From NCBI GenBank assembly GCA_038237055.1, contig JBBRZD010000064.1, positions 1 through 12,561 of the forward strand: 12,561 nucleotides of DNA, given 5' to 3'. The notes beneath the pieces are model-generated. The model was not told the origin of the DNA, searched no databases, and saw only the letters and a program-made list of their open reading frames with translations. This stretch comes from Dokdonella_A sp038237055. GTDB lineage: Bacteria > Pseudomonadota > Gammaproteobacteria > Xanthomonadales > Rhodanobacteraceae. Position 1 is the first letter of the stretch, and every line of letters begins with the position of its first letter. Below are positions 1 to 7,105 of this stretch, piece after piece. The translations under genes and the position numbers were made by a program.

Positions 1-795
1 GACTACCACAACTTCGTGCTGACCAATTATTTCAAGGTCGATGCCATCGATTTCCAGAAGACGCTCGACGAGGCACTCGCGTTCGGCGAATACGTCGAAC
101 CGATGAAGTCCGACATCGCCGGCATCCTTCACGAGCTGCGCAAACAGGGCAAGAAGATTCTGTACGAAGGCGCGCAGGGTTCATTGCTCGATATCGATCA
201 CGGTACTTATCCTTACGTCACGTCGAGCAACACCACGATCGGTGGCGCACTCGCTGGCACAGGCGTCGGCGCGAACGCGATCGACTACGTGCTGGGTATT
301 GCGAAAGCGTATGCGACGCGCGTCGGCAGCGGTCCGTTCCCAACCGAGCTGGACGACGCCGTCGGCCAAGGTATCCGCGATCGCGGCCAGGAATATGGCG
401 CGACCACCGGCCGCCCACGACGTTGCGGTTGGATGGATATCGTCGCGCTCAAGCGCGCCGTCGCCATCAACGGTCTCAGCGGCTTGTGCATCACCAAGCT
501 CGACATTCTCGACGGGATGGAAAAACTCAACATCTGCGTCGCCTACGAATATCACGGCAAGCGCAGCGAATACGCGCCGCTCGACGCCGCCGGCTGGGAC
601 GAGTGCAAGCCCGTCTACCTCGAATTTCCAGGCTGGAGCGAATCCACCGCGGGCATCACCGAGTGGGACAAACTTCCACCCGCCGCGCGCGCGTACCTGC
701 GTGCACTCGAAGAACTCGCCGGCTGTCCGCTCGCGATCGTCAGCACCGGACCCGATCGCGACGCGAACATTGTGTTGCGTGATCCGTTCGCCTGA
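1..795 (+). CDS. purA: Adenylosuccinate synthetase, 3' part (5' end outside window)
   Basis: PurA joins IMP and aspartate using GTP to give adenylosuccinate, the first committed step from IMP to AMP, in the cytoplasm. The frame is open from base 1 and ends at TGA 793-795, leaving about 264 residues of a protein normally near 430. Visible family motifs are EGAQG followed by LDIDHGTYPYVTSS (IMP pocket), GGALAGTGVG, GPFPTE, the RPRRCGWMD segment, and TKLDILDG near the guanine-binding region. The C-terminal STGPDRDANIVLRDPF is typical of the enzyme. The gene is intact to its normal end; only the N-terminal GTP-binding part is missing because the window starts inside it. A hairpin follows 22 bases after the stop. 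Identification is secure. Confidence 0.97.
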   Translation, partial: DYHNFVLTNYFKVDAIDFQKTLDEALAFGEYVEPMKSDIAGILHELRKQGKKILYEGAQGSLLDIDHGTYPYVTSSNTTIGGALAGTGVGANAIDYVLGIAKAYATRVGSGPFPTELDDAVGQGIRDRGQEYGATTGRPRRCGWMDIVALKRAVAINGLSGLCITKLDILDGMEKLNICVAYEYHGKRSEYAPLDAAGWDECKPVYLEFPGWSESTAGITEWDKLPPAARAYLRALEELAGCPLAIVSTGPDRDANIVLRDPFA

Positions 796-816
796 CCTGT
801 CGATACAGCGAACGAT

Positions 817-845
817 AGGCGACATCATCGCGTCGCCTCATTTGT
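817..845 (+). terminator. Hairpin terminator after purA
   Basis: A perfect 7-bp inverted repeat, AGGCGAC (817-823) and GTCGCCT (832-838), encloses an 8-base loop and is followed by CATTTGTG. The T tract is short, so termination may be partial. The right arm sequence recurs as GTCGCCTTTT at 892-901, which could offer a second 3' arm with a better T run. Confidence 0.5.
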
Positions 846-958
846 GCGCAGCAATGGCCACTCGTGCATGAATGCCGAGCCGCGTGTTCATGTCGCCTTT
901 TGTTGTGCGCTGCTACACAGTCGTTTGTGCAAGCCTTGCACAACGAATGGAGCCGCTC

Positions 959-1450
959 ATGCCCGAGAGGAAAACCAACGCTGCCGCTGCGCGCGACAAG
1001 CGCGAGGGTAAATCCGTTAGCACGCAAGCGGGCGAATATGTGCGCGAGGAAATCGAGCACATCCGCCAAAGCAAGCACGGCGCGAAGAACGCCAAGCAGG
1101 CGATCGCCATTGGCCTGTCGAAAGCGCGTCGCGCAGGCGTGAAGGTGAAGACGTCCAGCACCGCGTCCGCTGTAACGAAGAAAAAAGCGAAGCAGGATAA
1201 TGCTGCCGCAAAAACGCGCAAGAGACCATCTGCCACTCGCTCACGCGCGACGAAGAAGGCGCTGAATGAGGAGGGCGGCAAGGCGGCCGTCAGCAAACGT
1301 GCGCTGTCAAAGCAGACGAAGACAGCGGCGAAGAAACGCACCGCAAGCAGCCGTTCGACAGCGGCAAAAAAAGGCGCGCGTACCAAAGGTGCCGAGTTAC
1401 GTTCGAGTGCAGCGCAGAAAGCGGCAGCGACGCGCAAGCGTGCGGGATGA
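959..1450 (+). CDS. DUF6496 histone-H1-like basic protein
   Basis: The protein has 163 residues and is extremely rich in Lys, Arg, Ala, Ser and Thr. The first ~60 residues form a compact conserved region (KREGKSVSTQAGEYVREEIEHI, then HGAKNAKQAIAIGLSKARRAGVKV). This matches what I recall of the DUF6496 family: short basic proteins widespread in proteobacteria, often annotated as DNA-binding. Residues ~65-163 are a low-complexity tail of AAKK/TAAKKR-like units, resembling histone H1 and the tails of bacterial H1-like proteins. The ATG at 959 is chosen because GGAG (949-952) lies 6 bases upstream. An in-frame ATG at 947 would add only MEPL and has no Shine-Dalgarno. A nucleic-acid-coating role is inferred from composition; no enzymatic motif is visible. 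It stands alone downstream of the purA terminator and converges on the next gene. Confidence 0.85.
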   Translation: MPERKTNAAAARDKREGKSVSTQAGEYVREEIEHIRQSKHGAKNAKQAIAIGLSKARRAGVKVKTSSTASAVTKKKAKQDNAAAKTRKRPSATRSRATKKALNEEGGKAAVSKRALSKQTKTAAKKRTASSRSTAAKKGARTKGAELRSSAAQKAAATRKRAG

Positions 1451-1495
1451 CGCACGCTAACGCGGGGAGCGGTTACGAAAGCAAGGTGCAGCGCC

Positions 1496-1741
1496 TCAGG
1501 CGCGTATTTCGCGGTACTCGCGAAATCGCGCCAGAGCCAGCTTCAGTTTCTCGGTGCGATCGCGCATCAGCTGCAACTTAACGCGCGCCTCGATCATCTT
1601 CACCTTGAGGCCTTCACGCTGCTGCCATTCCTGATCGGACAGCGGCGCATTCAGCGGCGTGCTCGCGGCCGATGCCTCGTTGTCATTCTTGAGATGGATC
1701 AGTGCGGAGCTCAAATTCCGCGCATCGAACTTTCCCGCCAT
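1496..1741 (-). CDS. Hypothetical 81-residue coiled-coil protein
   Basis: I do not recognise this small protein. The N-terminal half (MAGKFDARNLSSALIHLKND, then an Ala/Ser/Pro stretch) is polar and probably flexible. From about residue 35 to the end it is a charged, heptad-like helix (EWQQREGLKVKMIEARVKLQ, then RDRTEKLKLALARFREYREI), suggesting a coiled coil that dimerises. There is no signal peptide, membrane segment or Cys/His cluster, so a soluble protein is expected. GAGGA (bases 1749-1753 on the minus strand) lies 7 bases before the ATG, which supports both the start and the reality of the gene. It converges on the DUF6496 gene, with 45 bases between the two stops. Confidence 0.7.
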   Translation of the reverse strand: MAGKFDARNLSSALIHLKNDNEASAASTPLNAPLSDQEWQQREGLKVKMIEARVKLQLMRDRTEKLKLALARFREYREIRA

Positions 1742-1880
1742 GGGTCAATCCTCGCTTGTGGTGCGGTCATGCACCCATCCTGATTGCAGTCGTTCGCTAT
1801 TCGTTTTGTGTTAACGGCTGAGGCGTTGGTGTGACGTTTGAAGTGCAGCGGCGCCAATTGTTTGCCAACGGAGCCCGCCA

Positions 1881-2114
1881 ATGTGTGATCGCCGGCACGG
1901 GATCGAATTGTGTGGTGTGAAAAACAGCAATTATTTGAGCGTTTTGGGTCAAATCCGAACATCCCCAGATCACATCGATCTTGCCCTGAAATCCCGAGCA
2001 TTCGACGCCTTGATGAATGCTTTCTTGCAGACCGGTGGTCCTGGTGCCCGTGCAGAAGTGGATTCCTGTCTCATTCAGCGCGCAACGTCCATAGCCGAAA
2101 GCAGCCTCATTTGA
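1881..2114 (+). CDS. Possible small protein of 77 residues (doubtful)
   Basis: An ATG at 1881 is preceded by GGAG (1870-1873) with a 7-base gap, a good Shine-Dalgarno, and opens a 77-codon frame ending in TGA. The middle (IDLALKSRAFDALMNAFLQT, then GGPGARAEVD) looks like an amphipathic helix and would be reasonable protein. Third codon positions are far less GC-rich than in neighbouring genes, which argues either against coding or for foreign origin. I recognise no family. It is listed because of the Shine-Dalgarno and the otherwise empty stretch; chance is a serious alternative. Confidence 0.3.
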   Translation: MCDRRHGIELCGVKNSNYLSVLGQIRTSPDHIDLALKSRAFDALMNAFLQTGGPGARAEVDSCLIQRATSIAESSLI

Positions 2115-2360
2115 TATGCGCGGTTAGATGCTGCGCGATCCATTCAGACGAGGACTCAGGCCGTAAAGACAATTGCGCGATGTCTATTGTCGATATTCCC
2201 GCTCGCAATAGCGGCATGTGCCCAAGCGCCTAATTTACCGCCGACCGATCGCCGCAGATTTTGGGAGGACGCAGCGCCGCCGCGTCCGCGATGCTTTTCG
2301 CCGCGGGGCGCAACGCCAGCCACACCCAACCCTCCCGTTGAAGAGGAGGGCTTTCAGACC

Positions 2361-2380
2361 ATCGCGGCTAAAGCCACGAC
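2361..2380. repeat. Degenerate REP-like palindrome
   Basis: The sequence around 2361-2380 contains the self-complementary core GGCTAAAGCC flanked by imperfect arms (CGC on the left, ACG on the right). This resembles the 'GCGGCTTTAGCCGC' palindromes scattered through pseudomonad and xanthomonad genomes. With the hairpin at 2330-2350 it may be the remains of a repeat cluster just downstream of the transporter gene. The arms are imperfect and only one copy lies in the window, so repeat status is inferred. Confidence 0.35.
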
Positions 2381-2412
2381 CACACAATTCCCTGTTTGCG
2401 AAATTGCGCGGA

Positions 2413-3375
2413 TCAGTGGTTCAAGGTTTCCTTGTCCGACAAATTGGCGATGCGATGAGCCCACACCTCCGGCGTCTGCGGCTTGATGAATACGCTGGTG
2501 ACCGAGGGATACGCGGCTTTGATCGCGCTTTCGATGCGGTCGATGCAGGCTTCGATCTGCGGCGTGGTGAGCGCGTCTTCGAATTCCGCGCTGAGGGCGG
2601 CGATGACGTTTTCGGGGCCGATCTGGATCGTGATTACACCGTTGGCGGTGCGCACGGCGGGGTCTTCGCCGGCGATACGCAGGATCGCGTCGCGCACGTG
2701 CGGGTGGGCCGATTCGCCGAGCAGCAGGGCTTTGGTTTCGCGTGCGAGCAGCAGCGACGACAAGGCGAGCACACAGCCGATGGCGATGGAGGCGATGCCG
2801 TCGTACATGGGCTCCTGGAGCAGGTGGCTCGCGCTGACGCCGGCGAGCGCGATGAGCAAGCCGATGAGGGCGGCGCTGTCCTCCAGCAGCACGGTGAAGT
2901 TGGTCGGGTCCTTGCTGCGGCGGAAGGCTTCGAAATAGCCGAGCGTACCCTTGCTCGCGCGGAACGCGCGCATCGCGACGATCCATGACGCGCCCTCGAA
3001 CAACAGCGAGGCGACGAGCACCACATAGTTCACCAACGGTCGCGTGATCGGCTCGGGATGCTGCAGGTGGTGGACGCCTTCGTAGAGGGACGCCCCCGCT
3101 CCGAGTGCGAGTACGAGCAGTGCCACGATAAAGGCCCAGAAATAAAGTTCGCGTCCGTAACCGAACGGATGGCTGCGATCGGCTGGCCTGTCGGCGCGTG
3201 CGGTGCCGTAGAGGAGCAGGCCTTCGTTGACGCAGTCCACGAGCGAATGCACGCCTTCGCTCACCATCGCGGAGCTGCCCGTCACGACTGCGGCGACGAA
3301 CTTGGCCACGGCGACGGCGATGTTGCCGGCGAGCGCAGCGACGATGATTCGTTTGTTCGAAGGCCGGTGCGGCAT
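2413..3375 (-). CDS. Cation diffusion facilitator (CDF) metal transporter
   Basis: CDF proteins are inner-membrane antiporters that export divalent metals (Zn, Fe, Co, Mn) in exchange for protons. This one has 320 residues, a normal length. Six hydrophobic segments lie near residues 10-31, 34-58, 78-100, 114-136, 160-180 and 185-210, followed by a ~100-residue cytoplasmic domain. In the second segment the signature SEGVHSLVDCVNE gives the metal ligands His43 and Asp47. The fifth carries LEDSAAL (Glu165, Asp166), as in the ZNT9-like branch, rather than the HxxxD of ZitB/FieF-type exporters, so the transported metal cannot be named. The HPFGYGRE motif after segment 2 is also typical. The start at 3375 is chosen because the 28 in-frame residues upstream are Arg/Pro-rich and unlike the family; no strong Shine-Dalgarno is visible. 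It lies 87 bases downstream of the catalase gene on the same strand and may be co-transcribed with it. Confidence 0.92.
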   Translation of the reverse strand: MPHRPSNKRIIVAALAGNIAVAVAKFVAAVVTGSSAMVSEGVHSLVDCVNEGLLLYGTARADRPADRSHPFGYGRELYFWAFIVALLVLALGAGASLYEGVHHLQHPEPITRPLVNYVVLVASLLFEGASWIVAMRAFRASKGTLGYFEAFRRSKDPTNFTVLLEDSAALIGLLIALAGVSASHLLQEPMYDGIASIAIGCVLALSSLLLARETKALLLGESAHPHVRDAILRIAGEDPAVRTANGVITIQIGPENVIAALSAEFEDALTTPQIEACIDRIESAIKAAYPSVTSVFIKPQTPEVWAHRIANLSDKETLNH

Positions 3376-3462
3376 CGTTAATTTAGCGATGGGGGAATCC
3401 GAAGGCGGGGTCGAACGAGCGGGAAGCCTTCGTGCGCGATGGCACCCCGCTCTTCGCACGCA

Positions 3463-5562
3463 TCAGGCGAGTGTGCGCAACTTCGGCTCGCGGCTCCACT
3501 GGCGCGTTTTGGCGGCTGCAATGAACGCCTTTGCATCGGCAGCATCCACGATACCGGCATCCTTGCCGACGCCGGCCGCCTTGAGCAGGGCTTTGCCGCC
3601 TGCGTCGACAGCAATCGCCTTGAGATGGCCCCAGGCATCACGCACGAAATCGACGGCGGCGCCTTCGCTGGCGAGCTGGCGCGCGGCTTCCTCGGACAAC
3701 ACCACCGCGACTGCGTCGAACACAACCGAAGGTGTGCCGGCAAGTTGTCCGTCGGCCGCCTGTTGTTTTCCGTCGCTCATGCGCGCGCCACCGATTTTCG
3801 TCGCGACCAGTTTCACGCTTGCGCCTGCGTTTTCCGCCGCCTTGCGCAAGGCCTTCACGGTGGCGGCGTCCGAGCCGTCGTGGATCAGGATCCCAACGGC
3901 GCGGCCTGCAAGCGTGTCCTTCATCTTGCCGATGAGTTGCAGCGCGGGCGAAACGGGCAGGTCGAGGATGGGTGCAGCCGCCTCTGGGGCAGGAGGAAGC
4001 TTCCCCATGCCGAGGCCGTCGCCGACGCGACGAGCGAGATCCTCGTCGATATTTCGCAGGTGTCCGACGATCGCTTCGCGCACGTGCGCGGTCTGCACTT
4101 TCGACAGCTCGAACACGATCGCGGACGCCACGTGCGCCTGCTCCGGCCGGCTTTGGCTGAGATAGAACTGGCGTGGCTGGCTGTAGTGATCGGCAAAACT
4201 CTCGGCGCGGATGCGTCCCTTGCTGCCGTCGTCGTGGGCTTGCACGAAGCTGCGGAAGCCGTTTGCGCTTGCGCGCGCGGACGCCGGATCGAGTGAACTC
4301 GGTTCGTAGTTGACGCGTCCTTTGGGGATATCCATCTGCATGTGGCCATCACGCTGCTGGTTCGCAAACGGGCATTTCGGCGCGTTCACGGGCAGCTGGT
4401 GAAAATTCGGCGAGCCGAGGCGCGAGAGCTGCGTGTCGAGGTAAGAGAACAGACGACCCTGCAGCAATGGATCGTTGGAGAAGTCGATACCTGGCACGAC
4501 GTGCGACGGGCAGAACGCGACCTGCTCCGTCTCGGCGAAGAAGTTGTCCGGCCAGCGATCAAGCGTCATGCGCCCGATCACCGTCAGCGGGATCAGTTCT
4601 TCTGAGATCAACTTGGTCGCATCGAGATGGTCGAACGGAAACGCATCGGCTTGGTCCTGCGTGAAGAGCTGCACGGCAAGATCCCAGGCGGGAAACGCGC
4701 CGGCCTGGATGGCTTCAAACAGGTCGCGCCGATGGAAATCCTGATCGGCGCCGGCCAGCTTTACCGCCTCGTCCCACAGCGTCGACTGCAGGCCAAGCAC
4801 GGGGCGCCAGTGGAATTTCACGAAGGTGGATTTGCCTGCGGTATCGAGCAGGCGGAAGCTGTGGATGCCGAAGCCTTCCATCATGCGCAGCGAGCGTGGG
4901 ATCGCGCGATCGCTCATCGCCCACATGATCGTGTGCATGGATTCTGGCGTGAGCGAAATGAAATCCCAGAACGTGTCGTGCGCGGAGGCCGCCTGCGGGA
5001 ATCCGCGGTCCGGTTCCATCTTCACCGCGTGTACGAGATCGGGAAACTTCATCGCGTCCTGAATGAAGAACACCGGGATGTTGTTACCAACCAGATCCCA
5101 GTTGCCTTCCTTCGTGTAGAACTTGACGGCGAAGCCCCGTACGTCGCGCGGCGTGTCGATCGAACCGGCGCCGCCGGCGACGGTCGAGAAGCGTGTAAAT
5201 AGCGGTGTTTTCACGCCAACTTCCGTCAGGATCTTTGCGGTCGTGTATTTCGCCAGCGAGCGCGTGAGTTTGAAATGACCGTGCGCCGCCGAACCGCGCG
5301 CATGCACGATGCGTTCGGGAATGCGTTCGTGGTCGAAGTGCGTGATCTTCTCGCGCAGGATGAAATCTTCGAGCAGCGTCGGGCCGCGAGGACTCGCGCG
5401 CAGGGAGTTTTGGTTGTCCGATAGCGGCAGGCCTTGATTCGTCGTGAGCGTTGCGTGCCGCCCCGATGCCAACTGCTGCAGCTCGTCACCGTTGCCGCGC
5501 GCGTCGTCGGCCGAGTGCGTCATACGGAAATTCTTCTTCGTTGCTGTCTTGCGCGTTGCCAT
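3463..5562 (-). CDS. katE: Large-subunit catalase, HPII type
   Basis: This haem enzyme converts hydrogen peroxide to water and oxygen in the cytoplasm. It has 699 residues; E. coli HPII has 753, and small-subunit catalases about 480-500. The core spans about residues 40-530, with catalytic His87 in VHARGSAAHG, Asn160 in DLVGNNIPVFF and the proximal haem ligand Tyr374 in RLFSYLDTQ, spaced as in HPII (128, 201, 415). Residues ~550-699 form the extra flavodoxin/DJ-1-like domain (VGILIHDGSD onward) that defines the large-subunit clade. Cys351 occupies the place of HPII His392, 23 residues before Tyr374 (see findings). The basic N-terminus (MATRKTATKK) shows no signal peptide. The start at 5562 is supported by GGAG (5571-5574, minus strand) with an 8-base gap. 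The metal transporter gene follows 87 bases downstream. Confidence 0.96.
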   Translation of the reverse strand: MATRKTATKKNFRMTHSADDARGNGDELQQLASGRHATLTTNQGLPLSDNQNSLRASPRGPTLLEDFILREKITHFDHERIPERIVHARGSAAHGHFKLTRSLAKYTTAKILTEVGVKTPLFTRFSTVAGGAGSIDTPRDVRGFAVKFYTKEGNWDLVGNNIPVFFIQDAMKFPDLVHAVKMEPDRGFPQAASAHDTFWDFISLTPESMHTIMWAMSDRAIPRSLRMMEGFGIHSFRLLDTAGKSTFVKFHWRPVLGLQSTLWDEAVKLAGADQDFHRRDLFEAIQAGAFPAWDLAVQLFTQDQADAFPFDHLDATKLISEELIPLTVIGRMTLDRWPDNFFAETEQVAFCPSHVVPGIDFSNDPLLQGRLFSYLDTQLSRLGSPNFHQLPVNAPKCPFANQQRDGHMQMDIPKGRVNYEPSSLDPASARASANGFRSFVQAHDDGSKGRIRAESFADHYSQPRQFYLSQSRPEQAHVASAIVFELSKVQTAHVREAIVGHLRNIDEDLARRVGDGLGMGKLPPAPEAAAPILDLPVSPALQLIGKMKDTLAGRAVGILIHDGSDAATVKALRKAAENAGASVKLVATKIGGARMSDGKQQAADGQLAGTPSVVFDAVAVVLSEEAARQLASEGAAVDFVRDAWGHLKAIAVDAGGKALLKAAGVGKDAGIVDAADAKAFIAAAKTRQWSREPKLRTLA

Positions 5563-5720
5563 GAGGGTTGCTCCGGAGTCGGGAAAATGTCGGGAACGCA
5601 ACGGCAGATCAGTCGATCCTGGTGCGCGGCGCATGGATGCAATCAGCGGCTGACGGATGCCGTATCGGCGCGATCACCGCGCACTCTTCCGCCGCTCCGC
5701 CTTAAACGACGTGAGAACAA

Positions 5721-5762
5721 AATTGCAGACGGGACGCACGATGCGCCCCGTCTGTTTTCTTG
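5721..5762. terminator. Strong bidirectional hairpin terminator
   Basis: CAGACGGG (5726-5733) pairs perfectly with CCCGTCTG (5747-5754). Inside it, CGCA/TGCG extends the stem past one mismatch, leaving a 3-base CGA loop. On the minus strand it is followed by CAATTTTG, and it lies 18 bases beyond the stop of the 24-residue peptide, so it should end that operon before the catalase promoter. On the plus strand it is followed by TTTTCTT, so it could also stop transcripts entering the operon from the other side. Confidence 0.8.
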
Positions 5763-5772
5763 GATCTGTTGC

Positions 5773-5847
5773 TCAGCGCACGAACAGTGCGATCAGGATG
5801 ATGATCGGCAGCGGAACGCCGAGCATGAAAAGAAGAATGGAACGCAT
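5773..5847 (-). CDS. 24-residue single-helix membrane peptide
   Basis: The peptide is 24 residues: MRSILLFMLGVPLPIIILIA followed by LFVR, then TGA. An Arg at residue 2 precedes one hydrophobic helix broken by a GVPLP motif, and it ends in Arg, so a small inner-membrane protein is expected. Its reality is supported by a very strong Shine-Dalgarno, GGAGGA (5855-5860, minus strand), 7 bases before the ATG. It lies 18 bases downstream of the larger membrane protein gene and just ahead of a strong terminator. I recall similar tiny 'ILLFLLGIP(I/L)PIIILIAL' proteins annotated as hypothetical in proteobacteria, but I cannot name a family. A role together with the upstream membrane protein, for example in envelope stress, is inference from position only. 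Confidence 0.75.
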   Translation of the reverse strand: MRSILLFMLGVPLPIIILIALFVR

Positions 5848-5865
5848 GGGAATATCCTCCAGGGG

Positions 5866-6846
5866 TCAGAGATGGTTGGCGCGCGTGAGGTGCGAATACG
5901 TCTCGCGATGGCGACCGCCAAAGGTTGCGGCAAAGCTGCCAAAGAACGCGCCGAGCAACAGTGAGATGAACATCCATATTGCGATGCCTGCGCTGATCTT
6001 GCGTGCGCTGTCTGCGGCTTCTTTCGCTTTGTTCTTCGCGGTTTCGACGGATAGCTTGAACTGGCCGTAGACATCGTTCACGCGCTGCTCGCCTTGCGCG
6101 GCATCTATGCCCGCACGACGTGCGACCAGCTGGCCGAGGTATTGGCGGTCGGCTCCTGGCAAGTCGCCTGTCGCGAGGGCGCTGGCGAAGATGCGCGTAA
6201 CTTCAGCGCGGTTGCCGGCGTCGTTGCGTACCGGTGTCATGGCATTCGTGCCATCGGTCGACGAGGTGTCGGACGTCGCCGCCGTCGCAGGCGAACCGCG
6301 CATCAGCAAGTCGACGTAATAGCCGCTGGCGTCGCCGATTGCATCGGTGCTCTTGGCTGCCGTAGCACCCGCTGCCGCACCCGCGCCGGCACCGATACCG
6401 CCCGCTGCCGCGGCGGCGATCGTCGCACCGCCGCTCAATACGCCGGCAAGCGTGCTCGCGAGGAAGGCGGCGACGACGAGTGACGCGACCGCCCAGCTGA
6501 GAAAGCCATGCGCGGTGTCGCGAAAGTAGACTTCGTCAGCATGCACGCTTGCCCATTTCACACGCAGACGACCGGCGAGGTATCCGCCGAGACTGGACGA
6601 CGCAATCTGCGTGAAGCTGAGCCAGAGGATCGTTGCAACGCCAATCGTCGTGGCGCTCGCGCCTGCATAGGCCCACGGTGAAATGGACGACAGTCCGAGG
6701 CCGAAGCCGAGGATGACCAGTGCATACGACATCGCGGCCGCGCCGGCGGCACCGGCGAGTACCGCGCCCCAGCTGACGCCGGAGGTATAAAGATCGCTAT
6801 CGACAGGCGCTACAACGTCGGCCGGAATTCGCATTTCGGATGGCAT
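5866..6846 (-). CDS. Uncharacterised Ala/Gly-rich four-helix membrane protein
   Basis: The protein has 326 residues with hydrophobic segments near 27-53, 65-92 and 115-164 (the last very rich in Gly/Ala, perhaps two helices or a glycine-zipper region). A long polar stretch at ~165-285 includes a Thr/Ser/Asp-rich linker and a charged helix (ETAKNKAKEAADSARKI), and a final membrane helix lies near 288-310. The motifs SSSLGGYLAGRLR and DEVYFRDTAHGFLSWAVASL match a family of proteobacterial membrane proteins that I recall as uncharacterised. No enzymatic residues stand out. The start at 6846 (MPSEMRIP) is chosen by likeness to relatives that begin shortly before the SWGAVLAG helix. Starts at 6834, 6915 and 6948 are possible, and none has a clear Shine-Dalgarno. 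It forms a two-gene operon with the 24-residue peptide. Confidence 0.8.
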   Translation of the reverse strand: MPSEMRIPADVVAPVDSDLYTSGVSWGAVLAGAAGAAAMSYALVILGFGLGLSSISPWAYAGASATTIGVATILWLSFTQIASSSLGGYLAGRLRVKWASVHADEVYFRDTAHGFLSWAVASLVVAAFLASTLAGVLSGGATIAAAAAGGIGAGAGAAAGATAAKSTDAIGDASGYYVDLLMRGSPATAATSDTSSTDGTNAMTPVRNDAGNRAEVTRIFASALATGDLPGADRQYLGQLVARRAGIDAAQGEQRVNDVYGQFKLSVETAKNKAKEAADSARKISAGIAIWMFISLLLGAFFGSFAATFGGRHRETYSHLTRANHL

Positions 6847-7024
6847 GGATAGGGTACTCGCGCTGTGAAGGGCCCTTGGGCCGGGCGGCGATGAAAGCCG
6901 TGGAGCGGACACCATGACGGTTTGAAGCTGAACAACCCGAAGCGTCACAGGTCATTGACATGGCATGCGTTCAGCTCCGTTGGGCTGATCTGGTGCCGCT
7001 GCGCTCGAAAGACGCACATTGAAG

Positions 7025-7105
7025 ATGGCTGCGCGCGCCTATATGCAGGATCTGAGACGCGAAGCCGTGCGCATCGCTGTCGATGGCATGGGAGAAACTC
7101 AGTGA
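7025..7105 (+). CDS. Possible 26-residue ORF overlapping the DUF763-like start
   Basis: ATG at 7025 opens MAARAYMQDLRREAVRIAVD plus GMGETQ and ends at TGA 7103-7105. The stop overlaps the GTG start (7102-7104) of the next ORF in a GTGA arrangement, the usual layout for translational coupling. The peptide is a basic amphipathic helix of no family I know. There is no clear Shine-Dalgarno in front of it, and the reading frame is closed upstream by TGA. It may be a leader peptide, the last codons of a decayed gene, or chance. Confidence 0.3.
   Translation: MAARAYMQDLRREAVRIAVDGMGETQ

Larger units (their letters stand above)
1742..2412. other. Long stretch without a confident gene; palindromes and one weak ORF
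   Basis: These 671 bases look less GC-rich than their surroundings and contain no ORF with recognisable homology. The only ORF with a plausible start runs 1881-2114 (+) and is listed separately. Structures seen are: an inverted repeat GACAAT/ATTGTC (2168-2173 and 2186-2191); a small hairpin CCGCT-6-AGCGG (2199-2214); CCCTCC-9-GGAGGG (2330-2350), which could act weakly as a terminator for the minus-strand transporter gene; and a REP-like palindrome around 2361-2380. No tRNA, CRISPR or transposase sequence is visible. Confidence 0.6.

Noticed and set aside
2218..4296. Long plus-strand open frames (2218-2988, 3227-4165, 3439-4296)
   Set aside because: They are antisense to the transporter and catalase genes, whose protein families are unmistakable. 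Their translations are Arg/Ala/Ser-rich with no recognisable motif, as expected of shadows in GC-rich DNA.
5627..5645. GCGCATGGATGC in the catalase leader as a further copy of the repeat seen in gcvP
   Set aside because: The arms pair over only about three bases and the loop is TGGA rather than GGGA, so similarity is too weak to call.
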